NCBI RefSeq assembly: GCF_024733555.1
Contig: NZ_JANIOF010000001.1
Location: forward strand, 310,001 to 374,000
DNA length: 64,000 nt
Direction of reading: 5' to 3'
From: Paenibacillus sp. SC116
Lineage (GTDB): Bacteria > Bacillota > Bacilli > Paenibacillales > Paenibacillaceae
A program made the translations under genes and the position numbers. Of the stretch, positions 1-9,197 are shown piece by piece (position 1 is the first letter of the stretch; each line of letters opens with the position of its first letter). The notes under the pieces are model-generated. The model was not told the DNA's origin, searched no databases, and worked only from the letters and a program-made list of their open reading frames with translations.

Positions 1-423
1 GATTTTCTGAATACAGTGGAGGTCATTTCTCCTGTACTCGCAATCGGCATTCATTATCGTTGGTTGAATAAGTACGGAAGAGATCACGCGCCATTGCTGC
101 AATTTTTACTTGATATTATTACACAAAAATATTGTGTGAAGTCGAATTCGCTGAGCTTTAATTTGATGCATCCTGTTGAAGTTCGACTGGCTAGTTATGT
201 ATTGTCGGTTACATCTGATGAGGCTGATGCTCCATATGAAGGGCAAGTGGGTGCCGTCAATTTAAAGGATGCGGCGAACTTAATAGGAACGAGCTATCGA
301 CATTTGAATCGAGTCATTAAGCAATTTTGTGCAGAGGGACTAATTGAGCGGGCGAATGGAGGTATTCTCGTTAAAGATAGAGAGGGACTTCGCACGCTAG
401 CTGGAAATAATATTTATGAATAG
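1..423 (+). CDS. Crp/Fnr-family transcriptional regulator, C-terminal part (cut by window edge)
   Basis: The open frame runs in from base 1, so the N-terminal cyclic-nucleotide-binding-like barrel is mostly outside the window. What remains (about 140 residues) is the end of the effector domain, the long dimer helix and a winged-helix reader with a recognition helix around 'GTSYRHLNRVIKQF', typical of the Crp family and close to YeiL-type regulators. It ends directly before a DUF606 membrane transporter, so it probably controls that gene. The ligand cannot be judged from this part. The GTG at position 16 should not be taken as the start, because the frame stays open upstream of it. Confidence 0.8.
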   Translation, partial: DFLNTVEVISPVLAIGIHYRWLNKYGRDHAPLLQFLLDIITQKYCVKSNSLSFNLMHPVEVRLASYVLSVTSDEADAPYEGQVGAVNLKDAANLIGTSYRHLNRVIKQFCAEGLIERANGGILVKDREGLRTLAGNNIYE

Positions 424-477
424 ATGGATGATATATATGGTGAGAGATCACAGCAATATTTAGCAAATGGGAGTGAA

Positions 478-951
478 ATGACGATGATGATAGGTTTGTT
501 ATTAGCACTTCTATCTGGTGCGTTGGTCGGCCTGCAAAATATATTTAACAGTAAGGTAAATGAACATACAGGCTCATGGGCGACGACTACCTTAGTATTA
601 GGTATGGGATTTCTAGCTTCATTTGCTTTTGGCCTATTATTTGAAGGCATGAATCTATTTAATTTGGATAATATGGAGCCCTGGTATTGGCTAAGTGGTA
701 TGATCGGCGTTGGGGTTGTTGTTAATATTGTAAAGGGGGTTAGATTGCTTGGCCCTACCTATGCTATTTCTATCGTATTAACGTCACAGCTCGTATTTGC
801 GCTGCTATTGGATTCACTTGGCTGGTTAGGATTGGAGCAGGTTCCGTTTACGTTCAAGCAGCTGGTAGGTGTACTCATTATCGTAGCGGGGATTTTGGTT
901 TTTAAATTAAGTGGTGAACGTAACAACCAGCAGATTGCTAAAGCGGTCTGA
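478..951 (+). CDS. DMT-superfamily transporter, DUF606/YdcZ type
   Basis: A 157-residue, very hydrophobic protein with about five membrane segments. It has the small-residue-rich start 'LLLALLSGALVGLQNIFN' and the 'GPTYAISIVLTSQL' segment seen in the YdcZ/DUF606 branch of the drug/metabolite transporter superfamily. I start it at the ATG at 478 because GGGAG lies just upstream; an ATG at 424 overlaps the previous stop and lacks a ribosome site. The length fits the family, whose proteins usually work as dimers or as paired genes. It follows the Crp/Fnr gene in the same direction, suggesting an operon. The substrate is unknown. Confidence 0.8.
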   Translation: MTMMIGLLLALLSGALVGLQNIFNSKVNEHTGSWATTTLVLGMGFLASFAFGLLFEGMNLFNLDNMEPWYWLSGMIGVGVVVNIVKGVRLLGPTYAISIVLTSQLVFALLLDSLGWLGLEQVPFTFKQLVGVLIIVAGILVFKLSGERNNQQIAKAV

Positions 952-1008
952 TAGCTATATGATTACTAGCAACATAGGTTATTTGCTGCAGGAGAAGGAG
1001 AGAACGGT

Positions 1009-1722
1009 GTGAAAACATATAAAACATTATTATTTGATGTAGATGATACGCTGTTGGACTTTGGTGCAGCGGAACGATTAGCGCTTCGCTTGCTTTTCGA
1101 GGATGAGAACGTCGCGTTAACGGCTGAAATTGAGGCGTATTATAAGGAAATGAACCAACGACTCTGGCGAGCGTTTGAAGAGGGAACGTTGAATCGAGAA
1201 GAGGTCGTGAATACTCGCTTTGCCCTTCTTTTTAAAGCGTATGGGATTGAAGTAGATGGTGCTTTACTAGAGCAAAAATATCGCAGCTTTTTAGAAGAGG
1301 GACATCAGCTTATTGATGGAGCCTACGAACTGATTCGTCATCTGCACGATAAATATGATTTGTATATTGTGACAAACGGCGTGTCCACAACACAGTATAG
1401 AAGATTAACCGATTCAGCTTTATTGCCATATTTCAAATCGGTTTATGTATCCGAAGACACAGGATTCCAGAAGCCGATGAAAGAATATTTTGATTACGTA
1501 TTTGAGCGTATTCCTCATTTTGCTGCGGACCAAGCTTTAATTATCGGAGATTCGTTAAGCGCGGATATAAAGGGCGGTCAGCTAGCAGGGATCGATACAT
1601 GCTGGTTCAATCCTGAGATGAAATCGAATGCGTCGAATATTGCACCAACGTATCACATAAAGCAGCTCGATGAGCTCTATCATATTTTGAATGTAGAAAG
1701 AGATGTGCTAGTTGCGCGTTAA
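1009..1722 (+). CDS. HAD hydrolase, YjjG-type (non-canonical pyrimidine) nucleotidase
   Basis: A 237-residue haloacid-dehalogenase phosphatase. Motif I is 'DVDDTLLDF' (residues 10-18, nucleophile and acid/base aspartates), motif II is in 'IVTNGVSTTQ', the motif III lysine is in 'TGFQKPMKEYF', and motif IV is 'IIGDSLSADIKGG'. The alpha-helical C1 cap and the overall length match YjjG, which dephosphorylates pyrimidine nucleoside monophosphates and removes damaged ones. The start is GTG, with GGAGAAGGAG a few bases upstream. It is cytoplasmic. It sits 57 bp after the transporter; a shared function is not evident. Confidence 0.85.
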   Translation: MKTYKTLLFDVDDTLLDFGAAERLALRLLFEDENVALTAEIEAYYKEMNQRLWRAFEEGTLNREEVVNTRFALLFKAYGIEVDGALLEQKYRSFLEEGHQLIDGAYELIRHLHDKYDLYIVTNGVSTTQYRRLTDSALLPYFKSVYVSEDTGFQKPMKEYFDYVFERIPHFAADQALIIGDSLSADIKGGQLAGIDTCWFNPEMKSNASNIAPTYHIKQLDELYHILNVERDVLVAR

Positions 1723-1789
1723 TAAATAGTTAGAAGTTATTAGTTGCGACGCATGTAGTTTAATTGCAGATACTTCGAGGGGGAAATGT

Positions 1790-2668
1790 ATGACCAATAA
1801 CCTAGTTACCGTAGAGTTAGATGACGTTGTATTTCAATTGCGGGAAGCGCATGATTTCAGCTGGCTGAAGAAGCTAGGACGTGTATTTAAAGTATTCGAT
1901 CAACAGGATTCAGGCAATATCAGCTTCGGTATTGAACGAAACGGTGAACAATTGTTTGTTAAGTATGCAGGTGCAAGGACGGAGCATTATACGGGTGAAT
2001 CAGAGGCCGCGGTTGCTAATTTAAAAGCTGCTGCTCAGTTATATGAGGAATTGAGTCATCCGGCTCTAATTAAACTTATAGAACACTTTGAAGCGGGCTC
2101 CGGATATGCCACCGTATTTGAATGGATCGAGGGAGAGTCGCTGCATCCTCACTGGTCTTTTCCTCCTCCGTTGAAGTACACACATCCAGATTCTCCGTGC
2201 TATCGTTTTAAACAATTATCAATCGAGATGAGACTTGCCTCGTTAGATCGCATTTTTGATTTTCATGTACATATGGAGCGTAAAAACTATGTCGCGGTTG
2301 ATTTCTATGATGGAAGTTTAATTTATAACTTTACTACTAACGAGATGAACATTTGCGATATCGATTATTATCATAAGAAGCCGCTAATCAATACACTAGG
2401 TACGTTCTATGGCTCCAAACGGTTTATGTCGCCTGAAGAATTCATATTGGGTGCGCCTATAGATGAAAGAACAAACGTATTTACGATGGGAGCGATGGCA
2501 TTTGCCTTGCTAGGTGGTGAACTAGATCGCTCATTCTCTAAGTGGGATGCTGGCAGAGAACTGCATGAGGTTGCATTGCTTGCGGTGAGCGAAGATAGAG
2601 CACTAAGATATGCGAATGTAGCGGTGTTAAAGGAAGCCTGGGACACCGCACTAAAAAATGTTGACTAG
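1790..2668 (+). CDS. Atypical serine/threonine protein kinase-like protein
   Basis: A 292-residue cytoplasmic protein with a protein-kinase-like fold: a candidate ATP lysine in 'EQLFVKYAG' (about residue 60), a catalytic-loop region 'YVAVDFYDGSLIYNF', a DFG-like 'CDIDYY' and an APE-like 'MSPEEF'. The canonical HRD and DFG triplets are therefore both changed, so phosphotransfer is plausible but not certain; an aminoglycoside-phosphotransferase-like small-molecule kinase is an alternative. There is no transmembrane helix or PASTA domain. The ATG is preceded by CGAGGGGGAA. It lies between the nucleotidase and the racemase in the same direction. Confidence 0.65.
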   Translation: MTNNLVTVELDDVVFQLREAHDFSWLKKLGRVFKVFDQQDSGNISFGIERNGEQLFVKYAGARTEHYTGESEAAVANLKAAAQLYEELSHPALIKLIEHFEAGSGYATVFEWIEGESLHPHWSFPPPLKYTHPDSPCYRFKQLSIEMRLASLDRIFDFHVHMERKNYVAVDFYDGSLIYNFTTNEMNICDIDYYHKKPLINTLGTFYGSKRFMSPEEFILGAPIDERTNVFTMGAMAFALLGGELDRSFSKWDAGRELHEVALLAVSEDRALRYANVAVLKEAWDTALKNVD

Positions 2669-2792
2669 GTCCAACGTTTCTGTGATAGTAGCTAATAACC
2701 TCTAGCATTGATCTATACAAATGCTAATGCCAACAATCTATTTTAGATTCATCTGCAGGTTCTATATCGTAGAGCGAACGGAGGAACTAGGT

Positions 2793-3488
2793 ATGAAAAC
2801 GATAGGTCTCATCGGCGGTATGAGCTGGGAATCTTCCGCACAATATTACCGTATCATCAATGAACAAGTGAAACAGAGGCTAGGTGGGCTGCATTCCGCA
2901 AAGTGTATCATGTACAGTGTTGATTTTGATGAAATTGCTCGCTTTCAGTCAAATGGTGACTGGGAAGGTGCAGGGGAGCATTTAGCCAATGCTGCAGAAT
3001 CCCTACAGCGTGCAGGAGCAGATTTTATTTTGATTGGTGCCAATACGATGCACAAAGTTGTTGAAGCAGTTGAGGCGAGGATTACAATTCCTGTCCTCCA
3101 TATTGCAGATGCGACTGCCAATCAGATTCAAAAGGCAGGTCTAAAAAAGGTAGGGTTACTAGGTACGAAGTATACGATGGAAGAAGACTTTTTGATAGCA
3201 CGAGTAGAGTCGCATGGGATTGAAGTGAGCGTACCGGAAAAAGCAGATAGGCAAAGGGTTCACAACATTATTTATGAAGAGTTGTGCCGAGGTGAATTCA
3301 GGAAAGAATCTAAGGACTACTATATTGGTGCGATGAAAAAGCTAATTGATGACGGTGCAGAGGGAATTATTTTGGGCTGTACGGAAATCGGGCTGCTAGT
3401 AACATCCGATGATATTGATATTCCATTATTTGATACGGCATTTATTCATGCGTTAGAATCAGTAAAAATGGCTTTGGAAGTAGAGTAG
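2793..3488 (+). CDS. Aspartate/glutamate racemase family protein (YgeA-like)
   Basis: A 231-residue racemase of the two-domain Asp/Glu family ('IGLIGGMSWESSAQYY' at the start). It would interconvert L- and D-aspartate or glutamate without a cofactor, by two acid/base residues. The C-terminal catalytic cysteine is present ('ILGCTEIGLL'), but the N-terminal one, normally in C-N-T, is replaced: the segment reads 'GANTMH'. A Thr/Cys pair has been described for the E. coli YgeA relative, so this may be an active variant with biased direction. The ATG at 2793 is chosen because GGAGGA precedes it; upstream in-frame starts lack a ribosome site. Confidence 0.8.
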   Translation: MKTIGLIGGMSWESSAQYYRIINEQVKQRLGGLHSAKCIMYSVDFDEIARFQSNGDWEGAGEHLANAAESLQRAGADFILIGANTMHKVVEAVEARITIPVLHIADATANQIQKAGLKKVGLLGTKYTMEEDFLIARVESHGIEVSVPEKADRQRVHNIIYEELCRGEFRKESKDYYIGAMKKLIDDGAEGIILGCTEIGLLVTSDDIDIPLFDTAFIHALESVKMALEVE

Positions 3489-3537
3489 CAGGGCTGCTAG
3501 CGCTAGATGAACAAACTACATAATTTACAGGGTAACG

Positions 3538-3585
3538 AAGGGCAGTTCATATTAAGAAAATTAATATGTGCTGTCCTTTTCTATA
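3538..3585 (+). terminator. Likely terminator after the racemase gene
   Basis: An 18-bp imperfect inverted repeat (arms 3538-3555 and 3561-3578, loop of 5) ends in CCTTTTC. It lies 50 bp after the racemase stop. The rest of the 354-bp gap to 3842 holds only this hairpin, a weak 9-bp repeat near 3733-3752 and the convergent terminator at 3783. Confidence 0.6.
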
Positions 3586-3782
3586 AAGAAAACTCATGAT
3601 AAGGGCAGGTGGATGAAGTCGCTTATGGTAGATGGCTTCTAGGTAGAGAGATCGTAGATTATATACATTAGAGAGTTGAATCTGCATCGTGTTTGATTCG
3701 AGCCCACTTAAATTAGATTCTCCTCTTTGCAGGCACATGCAGAATCAATCTGTATGTCTCAACGTAAAGGGGATTTGTAATA

Positions 3783-3830
3783 GAAAAAAGAACGGGGCCC
3801 TCTTTATTTGGAGGTGTCCCGTTCTTTCTA
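3783..3830 (-). terminator. Rho-independent terminator of the hybrid kinase gene
   Basis: Arms AAAGAACGGG and CCCGTTCTTT with a GAGG/CCTC inner stem form a strong hairpin. On the minus strand it is followed by TTTTTTCTA, and it lies 13 bp after the kinase stop codon. It also has U-rich sequence on the plus side, so it may work in both directions. Confidence 0.8.
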
Positions 3831-3842
3831 TGTGGAGAATTT

Positions 3843-6800
3843 CTATGTTATTATATTGACCCTTCTAATGGGAACAACAAAGCTGACTGTGGTGCCTTCT
3901 CCGAGCGTGCTGCTGATGTCCAAGCCGCTTCCATAAGCCTGTTTCAATCTCCGATCTGTATTGATGAGCCCAATGCCAGACTTGCGATTGATAGCAGGAT
4001 CCAGCAGCATGTGTACTGTCTCTTCTTTCATGCCAATCCCATTGTCTCGGATGGAGATGTTCACACCATCTGGAGAGGAAGCAATTTGAATGGTAATCGT
4101 CCCGCCATTTATACGTTTCATGATCCCATGTCGTACCGCATTTTCAACGATCGGCTGAATGCAGAGAGGAGGGATGTGAATATTTACGCTATCATCTATT
4201 TCCCATTGAACTTGCAATCTGTCTTCAAATCGTTCCTTCTCAATATATAAATAAGAATGGACAATAGAGAGTTCATGTTCTAGCGGTACTAATCGCTTGG
4301 CATTTAAAGAATCATAACTTGCACGCAAGTAGTGACCGAACTCTTCCAGCAGTGCTCGCATTCTGTCCACGTCAATATCACTTAATGCGGCAATCGAATT
4401 TAGCGTATTGAATAAGAAGTGAGGTTGAATTTGCGCTTGCAGCCAAGCGGCCTCCATCTTCAGTCTTTCATTTACAGAATGCTTAAAGTCGGTTAAAGCA
4501 CGTACTCTCGATCTCAGTTCCATCGAATCCATTGGTTTAATTACATAATCATTTGCCCCAGCGAGGAATCCAGTCTCAATGTCAATTTGAGCGCTTCGTG
4601 CTGTCAGCAGCAGGATAGGAAGCTCCGAAATGGAATATCGCTTTCGAATAAGACGTGTCAGTTCATAACCAGAAACCCCTGGCATCATCACATCAGCAAT
4701 GACAAGATCTATTTCATTTAACTGGATGATAGATAGTGCCTCATTAGCGCTTGCAGCCGTTATTACTTGATAATGCTCTGCTCGCAAAATTCGGGCAAGA
4801 ATATCTAAGTTCAAGGAGTCGTCATCAACTGCCAGCACGGTAATGCCACCACCTCGATCTTGATGTTGGTCAACAAGCTGACTTGAGACAGCAGCTTCAT
4901 TGACAGAAGCCTGTGCAGATGTGGGATTCAAACTATCAATGATTTCACAAGAATCAATAAGTCCACTGACCGCGTCATTATTGTGACTGTCCACTGTCTT
5001 CTCAATCTGAGCAGCTTCATCAAGTGCTGCGAGCGACAACGTAAAGGTAAATGTAGAACCTTCTCCTAGTTTGGAGTGCAATTCAATCGTGCCACCATGC
5101 AGCTCAACAAGCTGCTTCGTAATATGCAGACCTAATCCTAGTCCGCTGGCCGAGCTACCTTTTCCTTGTTCGTAGGGTAAAAATAGCAGGTGCTGTATAT
5201 TTTCTTCAATACCAATTCCAGTATCGACAACATGTATATACGCTTTATTTCCCCGGACCTCTGCTCGTACAGAAATCGTTCCTTCACTCGTATGTTTGAT
5301 CGCATTATGAAGCAGGTTGAACAATATTTGTATGAGTCGTCCTTCATCAGCAAGCAGCTTCGGAAATGAACTCGGAATTTCATTGATAAGACGGACAGGC
5401 TTGGCAGCTGTCATATATTTCAGCATATCCATGACACCCGATACGACCGTTTGAATAGTAATTGGCGCCATGTTCAACTGAACGCGTTTCTCTCTTAGGC
5501 GAGCAATGTCGAGCAGATCGGTAAGCATGTTCGACATGCGGCGACCGACGGTAACGACGAGTTCCAAATGTTTCGAACTCTCTGTTCCAAGTGTCTCCTT
5601 ATTTGATTCAAGCACATCTTGCGTCATATTAATAATGCTGTGCAGCGGATTACGCAGTTCATGTGACGTGCTGGCGAGAAATTCGTCTTTTAATGCATGT
5701 TCCTTTGTTAGTTGATCGGTTGTACGTGCCAACTGTACGGAAGTGCTGTAATATTTTCTTATCCAATAACCGACAAAAGCCAAGAAAGAAATAATGATAT
5801 CGATCGGATAATAATACATATCTACGTATCCAGCGTTTTTGGCAATTCCCCATAACAAGTTAGCTGCAATGCAAACGACTCCAATTGCTAAATAAATGGC
5901 ATCCTCCTTGTTTAGTAGGACATCCTTCATCGCCGCCCAGACGGTAATCAGGAATGGGGTATACAAGATGATTGTGTATACAGGGATGAGCGGCGTTATC
6001 AGCTCGATTGGAGCAATGAAAATATACAAGGACATAAGCATGCACATTATCGTTAAAAAGCGTATTAAGCCTGAACGTTTAAATCCAGTAAATAAAGACT
6101 TGGACATTTGCAACAGTGCGATGGATGAGCCCAAATAACCTAGAAATTGAATTTTAAGCGACCACCAATAGTCGATATCTACGAACTGAAGCAGCAGCCT
6201 ATGATCATCCAGCAGTATGGAAATGCTGGTGCTGAACGATAAGAGGGCGAAGTATACTAAGCCTTTTATTCGTATACCAATCCAATAGACAAGTGCAACG
6301 TAGATCGTATGAATGATCATAATGATAAAAACGGTCATTTCCGTTCCAAGCGCAATCCACATTTTTTTCTGAACCGCATTGCTTGGGCCAAGTGTAATAC
6401 CTTGTGTAATCCCTCCTGAATATGTATTTTCATAGTTGGCCACATGAATGAGAATATCTACGACTTCACTATCAGTCTGAAAGTTTGCGATGTAAGGGAC
6501 ACCCCAAGGTGAATACAAATCAGCTGAAGCTGCGGGTTTCCCAGAATGAGCGATTCGTTTGCCATTTATAAATACCTCTGAAGAGGTTGGCAATGCAGGA
6601 ATATGCAGACCGTACATTCGGTCATCACTTCTATCCATCAAAACGCGCAATTGATAACTTCCATAACCTTGTGGACTTCCTTGCGGCGGTGTATGTGCGT
6701 CACTCCAGTTTCCCGGTACATCGATATATTCCGCCTCTGGTATCTGCTTTGGTGAACTTGGGTCAAGTAATTCGTTCGGATACCATTCCCACTCTCCATT

Positions 6801-7010
6801 TAACTTTAAGCTCCCATTTTGCTCAAAGTCCCAATTTCGCAAATCAAATTGGCCTTTAACGGCTATCGGCTGATTTGGAGTGGAGAGTGCGTACAGCCAC
6901 ACGAGCCGAATGCCTGTAATGGCAACTAAAAATAAACAAAGAATCATTACATTTTTTCTAATTTTCATCATAATTCTTTTAATTCGACAGAAACATAACG
7001 CTTCCTGCAC
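3843..7010 (-). CDS. 7TMR-DISM hybrid histidine kinase with two kinase modules
   Basis: About 1,055 residues. In order: N-terminal membrane anchor (21-43); extracellular jelly-roll-like sensor domain (about 50-215); seven membrane helices (about 222-420); HisKA with phospho-acceptor H450 in 'STSHELRNPLH'; HATPase with 'DTGIGIE' and 'GLGLGLHI'; a receiver with D773 in 'IADVMMPG' and K in 'VIKPMD'; then a second, LytS-type kinase ('QPHFLFNTLNSI', H864) with its own ATPase ('DNGIGM'). It probably senses an extracellular ligand and signals to the divergent REC-BTAD regulator 63 bp away. GTG at 7010 gives the longest form; the ATG pair at 6971/6968 would remove 13-14 residues and is equally possible. 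Confidence 0.9.
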   Translation of the reverse strand: MQEALCFCRIKRIMMKIRKNVMILCLFLVAITGIRLVWLYALSTPNQPIAVKGQFDLRNWDFEQNGSLKLNGEWEWYPNELLDPSSPKQIPEAEYIDVPGNWSDAHTPPQGSPQGYGSYQLRVLMDRSDDRMYGLHIPALPTSSEVFINGKRIAHSGKPAASADLYSPWGVPYIANFQTDSEVVDILIHVANYENTYSGGITQGITLGPSNAVQKKMWIALGTEMTVFIIMIIHTIYVALVYWIGIRIKGLVYFALLSFSTSISILLDDHRLLLQFVDIDYWWSLKIQFLGYLGSSIALLQMSKSLFTGFKRSGLIRFLTIMCMLMSLYIFIAPIELITPLIPVYTIILYTPFLITVWAAMKDVLLNKEDAIYLAIGVVCIAANLLWGIAKNAGYVDMYYYPIDIIISFLAFVGYWIRKYYSTSVQLARTTDQLTKEHALKDEFLASTSHELRNPLHSIINMTQDVLESNKETLGTESSKHLELVVTVGRRMSNMLTDLLDIARLREKRVQLNMAPITIQTVVSGVMDMLKYMTAAKPVRLINEIPSSFPKLLADEGRLIQILFNLLHNAIKHTSEGTISVRAEVRGNKAYIHVVDTGIGIEENIQHLLFLPYEQGKGSSASGLGLGLHITKQLVELHGGTIELHSKLGEGSTFTFTLSLAALDEAAQIEKTVDSHNNDAVSGLIDSCEIIDSLNPTSAQASVNEAAVSSQLVDQHQDRGGGITVLAVDDDSLNLDILARILRAEHYQVITAASANEALSIIQLNEIDLVIADVMMPGVSGYELTRLIRKRYSISELPILLLTARSAQIDIETGFLAGANDYVIKPMDSMELRSRVRALTDFKHSVNERLKMEAAWLQAQIQPHFLFNTLNSIAALSDIDVDRMRALLEEFGHYLRASYDSLNAKRLVPLEHELSIVHSYLYIEKERFEDRLQVQWEIDDSVNIHIPPLCIQPIVENAVRHGIMKRINGGTITIQIASSPDGVNISIRDNGIGMKEETVHMLLDPAINRKSGIGLINTDRRLKQAYGSGLDISSTLGEGTTVSFVVPIRRVNIIT

Positions 7011-7073
7011 TCGTATTCTCTTATATAAGATAGGTATATGGTCCTTATATCTTAGGAAGGAGTTCTCATTCTC

Positions 7074-8195
7074 ATGAAAGTTGTACTTGTAGACGATGAG
7101 AAGTTAGCACTGCATAGCTTGAACCGTCTGTTGAAGGATTATGACGATATCGATATCGTAGCTATGATTCAGGATCCGCGAGAGGCGTTGGTTCTGGCTG
7201 AGCGTAAAGCGATAGATGTTGTTTTTCTAGATATTGAAATGCCAGAAATTAATGGAATGGTTTTGGCTGAAAAGCTGATGGAGCTGCGGCCTAATCTGCG
7301 AATTGTGTTTGTGACAGCGTACAATGAATATGCGATTCAAGCTTTTGAAGTGAATGCGCTCGACTACTTACTTAAACCGGTACAGCGGAGCAGAATCGCT
7401 ATCACGATGCAAAGACTCAATCAACAGCTTCAAACCGTGAACGTCGACAACAAGACCTCTACGTATTCACTATGCTGCATGCAAAGCCTATATTTGAGAG
7501 ATGATCAGAATCAAGTTCATTCCTTTCACTGGCGTACGCTAAAAGCACAAGAGCTATTTGCTTATTTGCTGCTTCATCGGAGTCAAACGGTGCACAAGGA
7601 TTCGATCCTCGAAGCGCTATGGTTAGATTGTAAACTAGATAAAGCTTCGAGTTTGCTGCACACGACCATGTATCAAGTGAGGAGAACGTTGAAACGGTTG
7701 AATATAGATATCCAAATTAAATATTCGGATAACGGCTATCGATTAGAGATGGGTATGATTTCATTAGATATGGATCAATGGGAACAAGAGCTGCTTGAGT
7801 CCTTACCTGTTCGTTCGGAGACACTCGATCGTCACCACAAGCTGTTTGCTCAATATAGTGGAGATTATTTGGTATCCTATGATTACATATGGGCGGAGAG
7901 CGAGCGTGAACGGCTGCGGGCGCTATGGCTTGTACTTACGACACAGCTTGCGCAGTATCATACCCAGCAAGGGCAGCTTTTTGAAGCGTTCCATCTCTAT
8001 GTAAAAGCGTTGGAGCGGTATCCGTTTAATGAGGAAATTGCATGGGAAGCAATGAAGCTGCAAGCAGAATTAGGGAATACATACGAAGTGAAGAAATTGT
8101 TTGATAAACTATGTCACAGTCTATCTGATGAGCTTGGGATTGAGCCTAATGCGAATATCCAGCAATGGTATGATCAATTTATAACACGTACATAA
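7074..8195 (+). CDS. Response regulator: receiver + winged helix + bacterial transcriptional activator domain
   Basis: A 373-residue cytoplasmic regulator. The receiver (1-120) has acidic residues at 'VDDEK', phospho-acceptor D in 'VVFLDIEMPEING' and K in 'YLLKPVQ'. An OmpR/SARP-like winged helix (about 150-230, 'LKAQELFAYLLLHRSQTVHKD') is followed by a TPR-like BTAD domain ending 'ELGIEPNANIQQWY'. This is the architecture of SARP-like response regulators that pair with 7TMR hybrid kinases. It is divergent from the kinase gene with 63 bp between them, so a shared control region is likely. AAGGAG lies upstream of the ATG. Confidence 0.9.
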   Translation: MKVVLVDDEKLALHSLNRLLKDYDDIDIVAMIQDPREALVLAERKAIDVVFLDIEMPEINGMVLAEKLMELRPNLRIVFVTAYNEYAIQAFEVNALDYLLKPVQRSRIAITMQRLNQQLQTVNVDNKTSTYSLCCMQSLYLRDDQNQVHSFHWRTLKAQELFAYLLLHRSQTVHKDSILEALWLDCKLDKASSLLHTTMYQVRRTLKRLNIDIQIKYSDNGYRLEMGMISLDMDQWEQELLESLPVRSETLDRHHKLFAQYSGDYLVSYDYIWAESERERLRALWLVLTTQLAQYHTQQGQLFEAFHLYVKALERYPFNEEIAWEAMKLQAELGNTYEVKKLFDKLCHSLSDELGIEPNANIQQWYDQFITRT

Positions 8196-8225
8196 TGTGA
8201 AAAGCTGCTCATAACTTGAACTGCA

Positions 8226-8260
8226 TTTCCCGTTGTTAGATAATGTCTAACAACGGGAAA
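8226..8260. repeat. Perfect 15-bp inverted repeat between response regulator and GGDEF gene
   Basis: TTTCCCGTTGTTAGA is repeated exactly in inverse orientation after a 5-base spacer (arms 8226-8240, 8246-8260), with outer GAACT/AGTTC partly extending the stem. The 3' side continues AAAAGTTC instead of a T-run; the nearest run of Ts is about 19 bases on (8280-8285). It may be a terminator helped by that run, or a binding or processing site. Confidence 0.6.
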
Positions 8261-8379
8261 AAGTTCAATCAGTGGGCGGTTTTTTCGTTTTCATCGTACA
8301 CAGTTGGAAACATAGTTTAGAAAATGTTCAGACTTGTTATTTACAATAGGATGAGACATGTACGATAGGAGTGAGGACA

Positions 8380-9087
8380 TTGAATCATTTAGGCCAAATT
8401 ATACTTGGCTTGGTTTCTATTTGTATGGTAGTAACTTTGAACATATATTTCTCCACACTAAATCAAATTTCTATTTCTTTAACTATGATCTCATGTATGT
8501 TTATTGCATTATCATGGGGCCTTGGTAAATATATTGACATGCTGCGTTATAAAATCGAATTCGATTCCTTAACAAATGCGTACAGTCGGACTGTTGCAGT
8601 CAAACGATATCGTAAGCTTATGCGTCGAGCGAAACGAACGAATGGGGCAGTCGCGGTTTATTTCATCGATGTTGATCATTTTAAACAAATTAATGATAAC
8701 TATGGTCACAACACAGGGGATAAGATGCTGCGCAAGGTTGCTGATCGTTTGCTACAGCTTCGTATACCAGAAAAAGTTGTCGTGCGCTGGGGAGGAGATG
8801 AGTTCGTTGTCATGGTGCCTTGCCAATGCGAGCATGAAGTATGGGCTTTCTATCATCTTATGGATAAGTCTATTCAATCGATATCTTATCAAGGTAACAT
8901 TCAATTGTCCCTTTCGATTGGAACTGCCGTCTCTTCTCATGTAGGTGCTAGACCTAAGCAGCTAGAACAGTTAGTTGAACTGGCTGATAAGCAAATGTTG
9001 TGGAATAAGCGGAGGAAGAAGTATGAGACAACACTGGTATCCAGACACACAGCAATAGGTGGACAATACCGAAATCTATGTAGATAA
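8380..9087 (+). CDS. Membrane-anchored diguanylate cyclase (GGDEF)
   Basis: About 235 residues: two membrane helices (about 1-50) and a GGDEF domain with 'FIDVDHFKQINDNYGH' and an intact 'RWGGDEFVV' active site, so it should make cyclic di-GMP from two GTP. There is no canonical RxxD inhibitory site before the GGDEF loop (the segment reads 'RIPEKVVV'), so product inhibition may be weak. I prefer the TTG at 8380: AGGAG ends 10 bases before it, whereas the GTG at 8371 would overlap the ribosome site. It lies between the sensor pair and the surface protein, so a role in surface behaviour is possible but unproven. Confidence 0.85.
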   Translation: MNHLGQIILGLVSICMVVTLNIYFSTLNQISISLTMISCMFIALSWGLGKYIDMLRYKIEFDSLTNAYSRTVAVKRYRKLMRRAKRTNGAVAVYFIDVDHFKQINDNYGHNTGDKMLRKVADRLLQLRIPEKVVVRWGGDEFVVMVPCQCEHEVWAFYHLMDKSIQSISYQGNIQLSLSIGTAVSSHVGARPKQLEQLVELADKQMLWNKRRKKYETTLVSRHTAIGGQYRNLCR

Positions 9088-9122
9088 ATGTTAAGATGAA
9101 CCTAATTTGTAATTATCTAAGT

Positions 9123-9146
9123 GAAAAATAGATTAAACTATTTTTC
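9123..9146 (+). terminator. AT-rich hairpin after GGDEF gene
   Basis: GAAAAATAG and CTATTTTTC form a 9-bp stem around ATTAAA, ending in a T-rich tail (TTTTTCTTTC). It lies 36 bp after the GGDEF stop and is a weak but plausible terminator. Confidence 0.5.
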
Positions 9147-9197
9147 TTTCAATTATGAGCATATATTGTTACTATAGATGAGCTGGAAGAGAAGTAG

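Noticed and set aside
5138-5383. Open frames antisense or out of frame inside the hybrid kinase gene
   Set aside because: They lie fully within a well-supported gene, have no ribosome sites and show no protein-family features.
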